Source: DASPJL01 sp035628645 (GTDB lineage Bacteria > Bacteroidota > Bacteroidia > Cytophagales > Cyclobacteriaceae). From it: a stretch of DNA of 60,821 bases. Made by a program: the position numbers and the translations under genes. Below, one piece after another: positions 17,501 through 26,449 of this stretch. The notes under the pieces are model-generated. The model ran no database searches. It was not told the DNA's origin and was given only the letters and a program-made list of their open reading frames with translations. The stretch covers positions 1-60,821 of the forward strand of contig DASPJL010000061.1 of assembly GCA_035628645.1 (NCBI GenBank), written 5' to 3'. Position 1 is the first letter of the stretch, and every line of letters begins with the position of its first letter.

Positions 17501-17644
17501 ATGTCTTTGAAATTAGTTTTTGAATAAAATATTAAAAAAAAGTAACACTTCGCTAATGAAAATAAGGAATCATAGAAACAAAGCAAGAAAGGCTTTTCAC
17601 CTCCGGCTTCCCTCGTCTATTTGCTATCTCAAACATTATCAGGA

Positions 17645-18577
17645 ATGAATACGCTTTATTGGGTATTGTTTAATTTGTTTGTGGTAGTTATGCTTCTGTT
17701 TGATTTATTGATATTCAACAGAAAAAACCATGTTATCAAAATAAAGGAAGCTTTAATGTGGAGCGCTTTTTGGATATTGCTTTCCCTTGTTTTTAACGTA
17801 CTTATTTATTTTTGGAAAGGTCCCGAATCTGCTCTCGAATTTTTGACAGGTTATCTCATAGAAAAATCATTAAGCGTTGATAACCTATTTGTTTTCCTCA
17901 TGGTATTTTCCTATTTCAAGGTGCCGGATGAATATCAACATAAGGTATTATTTTGGGGAATTTTTGGAGCGCTTTTTTTTCGGGCCATTTTCATTTTTGC
18001 CGGTATATCACTCATCGAAAACTTTCACTTTACGGTCTATATTCTGGGTGCATTTTTAATATTCGGTGGACTTAAGATGCTTTTTCAAAAGGAAATGGAA
18101 GGAAATATCAGCAATAACTATATGATTAAAATTGCCAAGAGATTCATTCCTATTTTGAAAGAGTATCACGGTGATCGTTTTTTTGTGATTAGAAATTCAA
18201 CCATTTATGCCACACCATTGTTTGTGGTCCTACTGGTAATAGAAACCACCGATATTGTTTTTGCTGCAGACTCTATTCCTGCAATTTTGGCCATTTCAAC
18301 AGACTCCTTTATTGTTTATACCTCTAATATTTTTGCACTTTTAGGTTTACGTGCCCTCTACTTTGCATTATCAGGCGTAATGCAGTTATTTCATTACCTG
18401 AAATACGGCTTATCTGTCATATTGATTTTTGTAGGTATTAAAATAATGATAGCAGATTTCTATAAAATGGACATCGTATTGGCTTTAGGTTTCGTGGGAG
18501 GAGTACTGCTGCTTTCCGTATTGATGTCTTTGATTTTTCCTCAAAAAAAAGAAGTAGAGGATAAAATAGAACAATGA
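17645..18577 (+). CDS. TerC/Alx-family integral membrane protein
   Basis: The protein has about eight membrane helices with the TerC family motifs EKSLSVDNLFVF, VIETTDIVFAADSIPAI and LLGLRALYF, whose acidic residues sit in the membrane. Members export metals such as manganese or support metal loading of secreted proteins; the substrate here is unknown. ATG 17645 is preferred to TTG 17621. Length is 310 aa. The stop overlaps the next start as ATGA, so terC and the AlkZ-like gene are coupled. Confidence 0.88.
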   Translation: MNTLYWVLFNLFVVVMLLFDLLIFNRKNHVIKIKEALMWSAFWILLSLVFNVLIYFWKGPESALEFLTGYLIEKSLSVDNLFVFLMVFSYFKVPDEYQHKVLFWGIFGALFFRAIFIFAGISLIENFHFTVYILGAFLIFGGLKMLFQKEMEGNISNNYMIKIAKRFIPILKEYHGDRFFVIRNSTIYATPLFVVLLVIETTDIVFAADSIPAILAISTDSFIVYTSNIFALLGLRALYFALSGVMQLFHYLKYGLSVILIFVGIKIMIADFYKMDIVLALGFVGGVLLLSVLMSLIFPQKKEVEDKIEQ

Positions 18578-19656
18578 CTTTAAAAGATGTAATCCAGTAT
18601 CGTTTACTTAATCAACACATTGTCGATACCCAATGTAAAAGTCCATACGATGTAGTTTCCACTTTAGGCGCCGTTCAGGCTCAGGATTACTTAAGTGCAC
18701 TTTGGGCCGTTGGGTTAAGATTGCCAGAGGTTACTGAAGCTGAAATTGAACAGGAAATAGCCGACAAAAAAATTCTCCGTACGTGGCCCATGCGCGGGAC
18801 ATTACATTTTGTAGCAGCAGAAGATGCCCGTTGGATGTTGAAATTATTGACTCCGCGAATTATTGCTAAATCTGCTGGAACATACAGGCAGGGTGAGCTA
18901 AACGACCAAATATTCAACCGGTCGGCAGAACTGTTCATAAATGCTTTACAAGGAGGTAAAAGTCTGACCAGGGAAGGCATGTACAAGGTCCTTAATGATG
19001 CCGATATTTCCACAATTGGTCAACGAGGAATGCATATTTTGGGAAACCTGGCACAAAAAGGATTGATCTGTTTGGGTGCCCGTGAGGGGAAGCAACATAC
19101 TTTTGTGTTGCTGGAAGAGTGGCTTCCAAAATTTAATGTATTGGAAGGGGAAGAAGCCCTGGCCGAACTGGCACAACGTTATTTTAAAAGTCATGGACCT
19201 GCAACTTTAAATGACTTTGTGTGGTGGACAGGCTTAAAAGTTGCTGATGCAAAAGTTGCCCTGGAAATGGCTAAACATAACCTCCGGCAGGAAGTGATTG
19301 AAGAAAAAACTTATTGGATGGATTGCAACCTAGTTGAAAATAAAGACCTGACGACACATACTTGCCTACTCCCTGCTTTTGATGAATTTTTTATTGCCTA
19401 TCAGGATCGGAGCCCATCAATTGAACCACATTATTTTTCATCTGTCGCCACGAAGAATGGGATATTTAATCCAATAATCGTGAGAGGAGGAAAGGTCATA
19501 GGCACCTGGAAACGCAATTTCATTAAAGGAAAAGTAAATATTGAATTGTTTCCTTTTACCCCCCTAAGTCAATCCATTACCAAAAATTTGTCCACTAGAG
19601 CAAATAGATACAGTAGGTTTGTAGGTAAGTCTCTTTTGAATGAAAAAGGCTTTTAG
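18574..19656 (+). CDS. Winged-helix protein of the AlkZ-like DNA glycosylase superfamily (HTH_42)
   Basis: The 360-residue protein shows the YcaQ/AlkZ-like architecture: an N-terminal Arg-Leu-Leu-Asn-Gln start, the segment LGAVQAQDY at about 32-40, RTWPMRGTLHFV, repeated winged helices and a C-terminal beta domain with LLPAFDEF. VQAQ fits the Gln-x-Gln catalytic motif of AlkZ-type glycosylases, which remove alkylated or crosslinked bases. Repair activity is inferred from family and motif. The gene overlaps terC by 4 bp. Confidence 0.7.
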   Translation: MTLKDVIQYRLLNQHIVDTQCKSPYDVVSTLGAVQAQDYLSALWAVGLRLPEVTEAEIEQEIADKKILRTWPMRGTLHFVAAEDARWMLKLLTPRIIAKSAGTYRQGELNDQIFNRSAELFINALQGGKSLTREGMYKVLNDADISTIGQRGMHILGNLAQKGLICLGAREGKQHTFVLLEEWLPKFNVLEGEEALAELAQRYFKSHGPATLNDFVWWTGLKVADAKVALEMAKHNLRQEVIEEKTYWMDCNLVENKDLTTHTCLLPAFDEFFIAYQDRSPSIEPHYFSSVATKNGIFNPIIVRGGKVIGTWKRNFIKGKVNIELFPFTPLSQSITKNLSTRANRYSRFVGKSLLNEKGF

Positions 19657-19666
19657 CTTTCAAAGT

Positions 19667-20299
19667 CTACCCCTTGGAAAACTCAACGAAGCGTATCAGA
19701 TGCAGGAAGGATTTGCCATATCCGATTTCTACTTTTGTATCTATGCTCAGGGTATTTTCAAAGTACCTTAAAGAGGAGGAGGAAAATATGGGCACATTAT
19801 AATATTTTGCCGCTTCAAACAGCGCAATAGCGTCGGGTAAAGTAGCGGAAAGTGGTTTATCTATAAACATCCTTTTTCCGGCCTTCAAAACAGGTAAAGC
19901 TTGTTCCAAATGAAGGCGGCCGTCATTGGTTTCTAGCAGAACTACATCTACCAAATCCAATAATTCCGCTATAGAAGAAACTATTTTAACTCCAAGACCT
20001 TGGATTTCCTTGGTAAAACCAGGAATTCTGGAAACACTGACTTCGATGTCGTTGCTTCCTTTAGGATAGGCCGCCACTACCTTATATCCACCTAATTCCT
20101 GAGAAGCTGCCGGATCATTGAAGATTTTTGTAAACGCAATACAGTGAGAAGTATCCAAGCCGATGATTCCAATCCTATTTCCTTTTGCAGGTTTATCTTT
20201 CATCAAAAACATGCAACTTGCTTTACCGGTTGCCATTAGACTAAGTCCGAGAAGGCTTGAGGCTTTAATAAAGGTCCGGCGGTTAAAAGGTTTGTTCAT
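19667..20299 (-). CDS. C-terminally truncated Gfo/Idh/MocA-type oxidoreductase
   Basis: A Tat-like signal (NRRTFIKASSLLGLSL) is followed by an NAD-binding Rossmann fold starting RIGIIGLDTSH and the KRMFIDKPLSATL motif with the catalytic Lys-Pro. The protein ends at residue 210, soon after the normal FSSSSLRY segment. Family members run to about 380-450 residues, so the substrate-binding half is missing. The stop lies only 11 bp from the end of the convergent AlkZ-like gene, which suggests a deletion placed the two side by side. It is probably inactive. Confidence 0.7.
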   Translation of the reverse strand: MNKPFNRRTFIKASSLLGLSLMATGKASCMFLMKDKPAKGNRIGIIGLDTSHCIAFTKIFNDPAASQELGGYKVVAAYPKGSNDIEVSVSRIPGFTKEIQGLGVKIVSSIAELLDLVDVVLLETNDGRLHLEQALPVLKAGKRMFIDKPLSATLPDAIALFEAAKYYNVPIFSSSSLRYFENTLSIDTKVEIGYGKSFLHLIRFVEFSKG

Positions 20300-20399
20300 A
20301 AATCGATGACTCCTTTTTTAATATATTAACAAGAAACAGCGGGAAGATTTGCGGTAAAAATCCTCTCGCATAATAGAAATTAGTTTTAAGAAAAAAGAC

Positions 20400-21644
20400 T
20401 TAGTTCTTAAAAACCTTGTAAAACGCCGTTTCTCTGCTATTATAAACCTGAATGAAATATAAACCGGATGCCAATTGGGAAAGGTCAAGTACGTTTACCT
20501 GACCGTTTGCTTTTTGAGATATCAAGGCTTTTCCCGCAGCGTTAAGTAATTCTATCTGACCTGATCTTAAACCAAAGGACGGATTTTCTATTGTGACTTT
20601 ATCCTTCACAGGATTTGGAAATACAGGCGTTTCCTTTTCGAGAAATCCCTTTTTTATACCTGTAGGGTTCTCGATTTTCAATATTTCATTAATGACAAGT
20701 AATAAAGACTTCGGGCCTTGTGCATCCTGGGCGATTTGCCAGATCATAATTCCACCATATTCTTCGTCCAATACCAATTGTGCTTTTGCTTTTATTGTAG
20801 GTATTCCGTTATAATAAATGGTGTCAGCCACCTGATCCTGATTTTCTGATCCCGGGTATTTCTTTATGATATCAGCATAAGACATTCCTTCGTGGAAAGA
20901 ATTCCAAAACCCATATCCGTAAAACGGTACACCAAGTATTGCCTTCTCCTTTGGCAAACCTCTGCCCACCCAAAATTCAAGGCTGGATTTCCCAAATTCA
21001 AAGGAAGAGTGTTGGCCTCCTTGATTGGGGCGCCAGGGACCTGTTGCATCATAAGCCATAATATTGATAAAATCAAAATATTGGTAGGTTTCGGGATTAA
21101 TTCTATCGCCTCCGTTTACGTGCGATAGAGCACTGGTCAAAAGTTTACCTTCAGGTTTAAGCGCTGCTGACAGGTCTTTTATAAAGTCATCATAATCTTC
21201 ATTTATGGCTGAACCTTCCAGGTCAACGTCAAGACCATCAAAATTATGGTCTTTTAAATAGGTAAGGATTTTCTGAACAAATCCTGCCCTTTTTTCATCA
21301 CTTATAAGATCAAAGTAAATGGCCGTTTTTACCGGATCAACAGAAGCACCTCCACCAGCAATCGACACGAGCACTTTTACACCTTTAGCCCTGGCAGCAT
21401 TGATTACATCATTATTTGAAGTAGCGAAAGACAAGTTGCCATCAGTATCGGGATTTTCGAAAGCAATATTAAGGTGAGTTAATTTATCTATTGATCCCGC
21501 TATATAATTATAATCTACCCAAGAAGGAAGATATCCAACCACCTTCTTTTGAGAAAAGGACTGAAAGGAGAGGAGTGTTATGATAATGAAAAATAAAGAT
21601 AAGGCCGTTGGTTTCCTAAAAAAAGAAGTGATCATATGCTTCAT
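20400..21644 (-). CDS. Secreted GH18 chitinase-like hydrolase with T9SS sorting domain
   Basis: Residues 1-31 are a signal peptide ending SFSQ. The GH18 barrel follows, with strand VLVSIAGGG, the catalytic motif DGLDVDLEG (Asp136, Asp139, Asp141, Glu143 as proton donor), the INIMAYD strand and GGIMIWQIAQD near the end. A C-terminal domain from about residue 340 (PVFPNPVKDKV to a FYKVFKN end) is a type A T9SS sorting domain. It should cut beta-1,4-linked N-acetylglucosamine polymers or related glycans outside the cell. Length is 414 aa. Confidence 0.9.
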   Translation of the reverse strand: MKHMITSFFRKPTALSLFFIIITLLSFQSFSQKKVVGYLPSWVDYNYIAGSIDKLTHLNIAFENPDTDGNLSFATSNNDVINAARAKGVKVLVSIAGGGASVDPVKTAIYFDLISDEKRAGFVQKILTYLKDHNFDGLDVDLEGSAINEDYDDFIKDLSAALKPEGKLLTSALSHVNGGDRINPETYQYFDFINIMAYDATGPWRPNQGGQHSSFEFGKSSLEFWVGRGLPKEKAILGVPFYGYGFWNSFHEGMSYADIIKKYPGSENQDQVADTIYYNGIPTIKAKAQLVLDEEYGGIMIWQIAQDAQGPKSLLLVINEILKIENPTGIKKGFLEKETPVFPNPVKDKVTIENPSFGLRSGQIELLNAAGKALISQKANGQVNVLDLSQLASGLYFIQVYNSRETAFYKVFKN

Positions 21645-21763
21645 ATATATGGTATTTTTTATTTATAACCAATTTAGGAAGCCTGATGTTAAGTTTGATA
21701 AATATAAGTTGGGACAAATTTGGGACATTACCGAAGCTAATCGGTCCCATTGGGCTTGAATCA

Positions 21764-21798
21764 AGAGATTTGACAACTTTGGGAAGTGTCAAATCTCT
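21764..21798. terminator. Perfect 12-bp hairpin
   Basis: AGAGATTTGACA (21764-21775) and TGTCAAATCTCT (21787-21798) pair perfectly around an 11-base loop. It sits 5 bp beyond the stop of the minus-strand DUF1080 gene and 120 bp before the GH18 gene start, so it most likely ends the DUF1080 transcript. No strong T-run follows on the minus strand. Confidence 0.65.
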
Positions 21799-21802
21799 GT
21801 AT

Positions 21803-22477
21803 TTATTTTTCTGAGAACTTTGTTATCGATAGGTTATCGAATCCGCCGGCTAATGCAACAGACCATAATCCAATGAGTCCATTTTTTCTGGAATTAAGCT
21901 TTTCCACTACCAATGAAGGAGTTTCAGAATCGTTGACAAATACTGAAATTTTGGAATCCTCGACTACTATCCTTGCATGAAACCAATCGTTTGGATTAGG
22001 CACAGGTAGTACAGCGCTTTCATATCTCCCGGGAAAAGCTTCCCGCAAATTGTCCCAGCCATATTCAGGGTGACTTATGTACTGGACTGCATGAGTCCTT
22101 CTTATCGAGTCTGACGATTGAAAGTTAAAAGGGCGGAAATAAATGGCGTCATACGTTATTGAATCCACTCCGTGAAATGCAATTCCTAAGAAGCTTTGTT
22201 GCATGAGGTCCTTTCCTCTCAAGTCCACCTCAATGATTCCCTCTGAAAAATCCACATCTTTTAGCCAGGCAACGCCCTCACAATTAATACCTTTTGCGTC
22301 ACTGCTAATTCTCTCCAACTTCGTGTTGGAGTATTTTTGCAGTTTATTATCTTTGTTAAGTTCTGCTAAATCAAACCTGCTTTTTTCCTGAGCACGAGTA
22401 GCATATGATAAACTACTTAATAGAAAAACCAGGAGAAAGTAGTTTTTAGTAAGTGGTACTTTTGGTATTTTTTTCAT
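21803..22477 (-). CDS. Secreted DUF1080 / 3-keto-disaccharide hydrolase-like protein
   Basis: A signal peptide ending ATRAQ is followed by one concanavalin-like beta-sandwich domain. Segments such as FSEGIIEVDLRGKD, SFLGIAFHGVD, WFHARIVVEDSKISVFVND and NGLIGLWSVALAGGFDNL are typical of the DUF1080 fold. Some members hydrolyse 3-keto-glycosides; others only bind glycans. Length is 224 aa. It is divergent from the transmembrane regulator and shares a 131-bp intergenic region with it. Confidence 0.75.
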   Translation of the reverse strand: MKKIPKVPLTKNYFLLVFLLSSLSYATRAQEKSRFDLAELNKDNKLQKYSNTKLERISSDAKGINCEGVAWLKDVDFSEGIIEVDLRGKDLMQQSFLGIAFHGVDSITYDAIYFRPFNFQSSDSIRRTHAVQYISHPEYGWDNLREAFPGRYESAVLPVPNPNDWFHARIVVEDSKISVFVNDSETPSLVVEKLNSRKNGLIGLWSVALAGGFDNLSITKFSEK

Positions 22478-22542
22478 TATTTAATGTTTTCGGTGAGTTG
22501 TAAAAGTCAAAATAGGATTAAACATTCCCTATTAAACTTCAT

Positions 22543-22571
22543 TTCAACTTTGTTCAAGTTCATTCAAGTTC
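22543..22571 (+). promoter_or_regulatory. 10-bp-phased direct repeats (putative operator)
   Basis: TTCAACTTT (22543), TTCAAGTTC (22553-22561) and TTCAAGTTC (22563-22571) follow each other at exactly 10 bp, one helical turn. A weaker match (TTAAACTTC) lies at 22532. They sit in the divergent region between the DUF1080 gene and the membrane regulator, 37 bp before its ATG, and so could bind a regulator on one DNA face. Confidence 0.45.
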
Positions 22572-22608
22572 TGTTAATCCTGATTTTTAACATCTTATAT
22601 TTTAATCT

Positions 22609-23892
22609 ATGTCATCCGAAGAGAAACTCCTTCTTAAAAATTGCCGGGAAAAAATAGAGCAATCACTCAATTGGGGCAATAGCGCCAATTGGAGTAATCA
22701 GGATTTTGAAGATCTAAGCGATAAAATCTTTGATGAAACGCAGGTTAGGTTAAGTATTACTACCCTTAAAAGAATTTGGGAAAAGGTTAGGTATGATAAT
22801 TCATTTAATACCGCAACGCTTAATGCTTTAGCCCGATTTGCCGGGTTTGAAAGCTGGAGGACTTTCAGGCAGGAGAAATCTGTCCGGGAAAAACCAGTGG
22901 TTAATGAAATGACAGCGTTAAATTCTCCATTCTATTTAAAGCGATCCCTCGTTAAAAAGATTGCTTTTGCTGGAATTGCCTTTCTTCTGATTGCAATATT
23001 CTTTTTCACTCCAAAAGAAAAAGTTCAGGTAAAAAAGAAAACATTGAATGCCAAGGCAACTTTTCAATCTGAAAAAACATCGGACGATTTACCTAATTCA
23101 GTGATCTTTAAGTATGATGTTTCAGATTTCAATATAGACAGTGTTGTCATTCAACAGAATTGGGATCCGAAAAGACGGGAAAAGGTATCTTCCAAAAATA
23201 AAGAACATACTTCCATCTATTATTATCCTGGCAACTTCAATGCACGGTTAATTATCAATAATGAAGTTGTAAAAACACACCGGATATTCATTAAAACAAA
23301 AGGATGGAAAGGAATAATTGAAAATGAACCTATTCCGATTTATCTACACCCTAAAGAGATCAAAAGGGGAGGAGCGATGGGATTGAGCACGGAAACATTG
23401 AAAGACAAAATCAATACCTCTGTTTTTAGTAACCGCTGGGTTAATTTCTACAACATAAGGGAATTTGAAGGGTTGAAAAGCAACAATTTTGTTTTTGAAG
23501 CAGAAGTCCGGAATACATCTATGGTAGAAGAAGCTTTGTGCAGAAAGGTGAAGATCTCCCTTTTGTTCGATGGCGGCGCGATAATTATTCCTTTATCAGA
23601 CAGAGGCTGTGTGTCAGATCTTGAGTTATTGACAGGTTCCGAATATCTTAGTGGCAAAACCCATGATTTGTCTAACTTCGGTTGCGATTTTAATAAATTC
23701 CAAAACCTGAGATGCGAAGTTGGGAAGAATAAATTAAGTATTTTCTTAAATGAAGAGTTAATATTTTTCTCCCGCGTTAATCATGCCTCTGAAATGGTAG
23801 GCGTCTTTTTCTCTTTTGAAGGTACAGGAGAAGTAAGACGTGTAAAATTAGGAGAACCAGCCAAATTTCCGATATACGCTGAGCAGTTTTAG
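22609..23892 (+). CDS. Membrane-spanning DNA-binding-type regulator of unknown family
   Basis: Residues 1-90 form a cytoplasmic, helical, tryptophan-rich domain (SLNWGNSANWSNQDFEDLS, then TTLKRIWEKVRY, TLNALARFAGF and ESWRTFRQ) that recurs in Bacteroidota and looks like a DNA-binding module. One membrane helix lies at 117-134. The outer part has a PKD-like segment (SVIFKYDVSDF, YYYPGNF) and a C-terminal concanavalin-like sensor of about 170 residues. It may sense glycans outside and bind DNA inside, as ToxR-type regulators do. Function is inferred. Length is 427 aa. Confidence 0.6.
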   Translation: MSSEEKLLLKNCREKIEQSLNWGNSANWSNQDFEDLSDKIFDETQVRLSITTLKRIWEKVRYDNSFNTATLNALARFAGFESWRTFRQEKSVREKPVVNEMTALNSPFYLKRSLVKKIAFAGIAFLLIAIFFFTPKEKVQVKKKTLNAKATFQSEKTSDDLPNSVIFKYDVSDFNIDSVVIQQNWDPKRREKVSSKNKEHTSIYYYPGNFNARLIINNEVVKTHRIFIKTKGWKGIIENEPIPIYLHPKEIKRGGAMGLSTETLKDKINTSVFSNRWVNFYNIREFEGLKSNNFVFEAEVRNTSMVEEALCRKVKISLLFDGGAIIIPLSDRGCVSDLELLTGSEYLSGKTHDLSNFGCDFNKFQNLRCEVGKNKLSIFLNEELIFFSRVNHASEMVGVFFSFEGTGEVRRVKLGEPAKFPIYAEQF

Positions 23893-23905
23893 ATTACTAT
23901 AGATT

Positions 23906-23938
23906 AGAATTGACAACTTTAAAAAAGTTGTCGGTTCT
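23906..23938 (+). terminator. Strong hairpin after the membrane regulator
   Basis: GACAACTTT (23912-23920) and AAAGTTGTC (23924-23932) form a perfect 9-bp stem with an AAA loop. The stem extends to 15 bp through two G-T pairs and AGAA/TTCT. It lies 14 bp after the stop codon. No long T-run follows. Confidence 0.6.
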
Positions 23939-24155
23939 AGCTTAATGTGCATATCAGTGAAAAAAAATCCCTATAAGAACCTAAATATCTAATTTTCAGG
24001 CTTTCTTTAATGTTTCTATTGTGCCCTCTATTGGAATTTTTTGTCTAAATAATCTTATCAATTCCCGAATAAAACTTTCGATTTTTTTGTGGTATACTGA
24101 TTCACCGCTAAGTTGAAAGAAATCAGTAATTAAAATAAATTAAATTAACCCTATT

Positions 24156-26294
24156 ATGAATAAACCTATTTTTCTGACAATGCAGACGCTTGCATTTTGT
24201 TTATTATTTGCATTTACTTTAAATGCTCAAACAACTCCTAAGTTTAAAGTGATTGCCTTTTATAATGGCACCTGGGATGCCGCTCACATTAATTTTGTGC
24301 AAGAAGCCAACCAATGGTTTCCGCAACTCGCTGCTCAGTATAATTTTTCTTACGAAGCTACCAACAATTGGAGCCTTTTAAACACAACCAATCTTGCCCA
24401 ATATCAGGTAGTAATATTCTTAGATGATCAGCCTCCTCAGGCTCAAAGGGCTGCCTTTCAGCAATACATGCAAAATGGAGGCGCCTGGATGGGATTTCAT
24501 GTTTGTGCATTTACTGAAAATGCCGGCAATTGGGATTGGTATCATAATCAGTTTCTGGGTTCTGGTTCATTCCGAACAAACACCTGGGGACCTACCACTG
24601 CTGTCTTACGATGTGAAGATCATTCACATCCCTCTACAACCCGTTTGCCAACGACATTTACCTCAGCCGTTAGCGAGTGGTATGGCTGGACTAATGATTT
24701 GAGAAACAATCCTGATATAAACATCCTTTGCTCTATTGACCCGTCAAGTTTTCCCCTTGGAACGGATCCAAATCAATCGTGGTACAGCGGCTATTACCCG
24801 GTAATCTGGACAAACAATAATTATAAAATGCTCTATGCCAACTTTGGGCACAATGATATGGATTATGCTAATAACACGGGTAAATCATCCACATTTGCCA
24901 GTGAAATTCAAAATAGATTTATAATCGATGGATTATTATGGCTGGGAGGCGCTAATGAAAATGCAGCTCCCATTCCAGGCACAATTCAAGCCGAAAGCTA
25001 TAGTACAATGAACGGTATTGAAACCGAAGCTACAACTGATACAGGTGGAGGGCAAAACGTAGGTTGGATTGATGCAGGAGACTGGATGGACTATACTGTT
25101 GACGTTCAAAATCCGGGATCCTATACTGTTCAATACAGAGTTACCAGCGAAAGTGGCGGTGGAAGCTTACAAATAAAATCCGGCGCTACAACTTTGGCAA
25201 ACACATCCATTCCAAATACAGGAGGATGGCAAAACTGGACAACCGTAAGCGCATCTATAAATTTAAGTGCCGGAACACAAACCCTGAGACTACAGGCAGG
25301 AGCAGGCGGATTTAATATTAACTGGATAAATTTTGACACCTCAAACAATACGCCACCAACGGTAAATATATCTTCTCCCGCAAATAATGCTAATTTTTCA
25401 TCTCCTGCAAACGTCACTATTCAGGCAAATGCTTCAGATGTTGACGGTACCGTAAGTCAGGTGGCATTCTATAATGGCAGTACTTTACTAAGCACAGATG
25501 CTACAAGCCCTTATGGGTTTACCTGGAATGGGGTAACAACAGGAACTTACACACTTACCGCCCGCGCCACAGATAATTCAGGAACAACGACCATTTCGTC
25601 AGCAGTTAATGTTTCTGTAAGCAATTCTTCCTCTGCGCCTGTTGGTCAGACGATCACATTAAAAGGAAATAACAACCGATTCGTAAATGGTATGAATGGC
25701 ACCGCGTCAATGCAATGTAACAGTTTGGCAGCAGATACCTGGGAAAAGTTTTTAGTAGTTGATGCGGGAAATGGAAAAATCGCCTTGAGAAGTATGAATA
25801 AATATGTTTCCTCCGAGAATGGCGCTGCTTCCGGAATTACCTGTAACAGAACAGCCATAGGAGGTTGGGAAGCTTTTGACTGGATCGTTAATGCAGATGG
25901 GAAAATATCTTTACGGGGAAATAATGGCTTGTATGTCTCTTCAGAAAACGGGACAAAAGCAATGACTTGCACCCGGGCTGCGATAGGAGGATGGGAAACA
26001 TTTACCTATGCGATTACGTCAGCCGCCCGTTTTGCTCCTGAAGAAGCGGCGGAAATCGAAACAATAGTATATCCAAATCCATTTAATAATCAATTAAATT
26101 ATACCGTTCCAAAAGCTTATACCAACCATACTGTTGTGATTTATGATTTGGACGGCAAAAGGCATAAAAAACTATCCGTCAAAAGCCAAAGTACCAAACA
26201 ATCTATAGATGTAAGTAAACTTCCAGAGGGCATATATATTTTGGACATCTCAAGCGGAGACTTTCACAATAAGATCAAAGTAGAGAAGAAATGA
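24156..26294 (+). CDS. Secreted ThuA-domain protein with CBM6, Ig-like, fascin-like and T9SS domains
   Basis: After a signal peptide (ending LNAQ) comes a ThuA-like Rossmann domain at about 30-270 (KVIAFYNG, VVIFLDDQP, GAWMGFHVC). A CBM6-type carbohydrate module follows at 280-395 (GTIQAESYS, GQNVGWIDAGDW). An Ig-like domain is at 400-490 (VNISSPANNANF, DVDGTVSQVAFY), a fascin-like beta-trefoil at 498-625 with three repeats around VSSENG, and a type A sorting domain at 640-712 (VYPNPFNNQ). ThuA proteins are linked to sugar oxidation products. Length is 712 aa. Confidence 0.85.
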   Translation: MNKPIFLTMQTLAFCLLFAFTLNAQTTPKFKVIAFYNGTWDAAHINFVQEANQWFPQLAAQYNFSYEATNNWSLLNTTNLAQYQVVIFLDDQPPQAQRAAFQQYMQNGGAWMGFHVCAFTENAGNWDWYHNQFLGSGSFRTNTWGPTTAVLRCEDHSHPSTTRLPTTFTSAVSEWYGWTNDLRNNPDINILCSIDPSSFPLGTDPNQSWYSGYYPVIWTNNNYKMLYANFGHNDMDYANNTGKSSTFASEIQNRFIIDGLLWLGGANENAAPIPGTIQAESYSTMNGIETEATTDTGGGQNVGWIDAGDWMDYTVDVQNPGSYTVQYRVTSESGGGSLQIKSGATTLANTSIPNTGGWQNWTTVSASINLSAGTQTLRLQAGAGGFNINWINFDTSNNTPPTVNISSPANNANFSSPANVTIQANASDVDGTVSQVAFYNGSTLLSTDATSPYGFTWNGVTTGTYTLTARATDNSGTTTISSAVNVSVSNSSSAPVGQTITLKGNNNRFVNGMNGTASMQCNSLAADTWEKFLVVDAGNGKIALRSMNKYVSSENGAASGITCNRTAIGGWEAFDWIVNADGKISLRGNNGLYVSSENGTKAMTCTRAAIGGWETFTYAITSAARFAPEEAAEIETIVYPNPFNNQLNYTVPKAYTNHTVVIYDLDGKRHKKLSVKSQSTKQSIDVSKLPEGIYILDISSGDFHNKIKVEKK

Positions 26295-26385
26295 GAACTT
26301 TTCATTTGATTTAGCTTTATAAAAACCGGGAAATCTCCTCAAATAGTAAAGCTACTCTTATTAAATTCTCATTTATTTCCCAATA

Positions 26386-26414
26386 AAAAAAGCCCTGAAA
26401 ACCAGGGCTTTTTT
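26386..26414. terminator. Bidirectional intrinsic terminator
   Basis: AAAAAAGCCCTG (26386-26397) and CAGGGCTTTTTT (26403-26414) form a perfect 12-bp stem with an AAAAC loop. GC-rich stem and A/T tails on both sides make it work in both directions, between the convergent ThuA and M56 genes. Confidence 0.9.
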
Positions 26415-26449
26415 ATAGAGCAAGCTTCCAATTTATATTAATTAACTAA

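Noticed and set aside
17501..17644. Manganese (yybP-ykoY) riboswitch before terC
   Set aside because: No paired helices or conserved loop bases of that class were found in the leader.
17556..17648. 30-codon frame before terC as a possible leader peptide
   Set aside because: Basic, repeat-free and without an attenuator structure; it overlaps the terC start by chance.
13141..18577. A tellurite-resistance (ter) gene cluster made of the TerB-like and TerC-family genes
   Set aside because: The genes are on opposite strands, several kb apart, and TerA, TerD or TerE relatives are absent.
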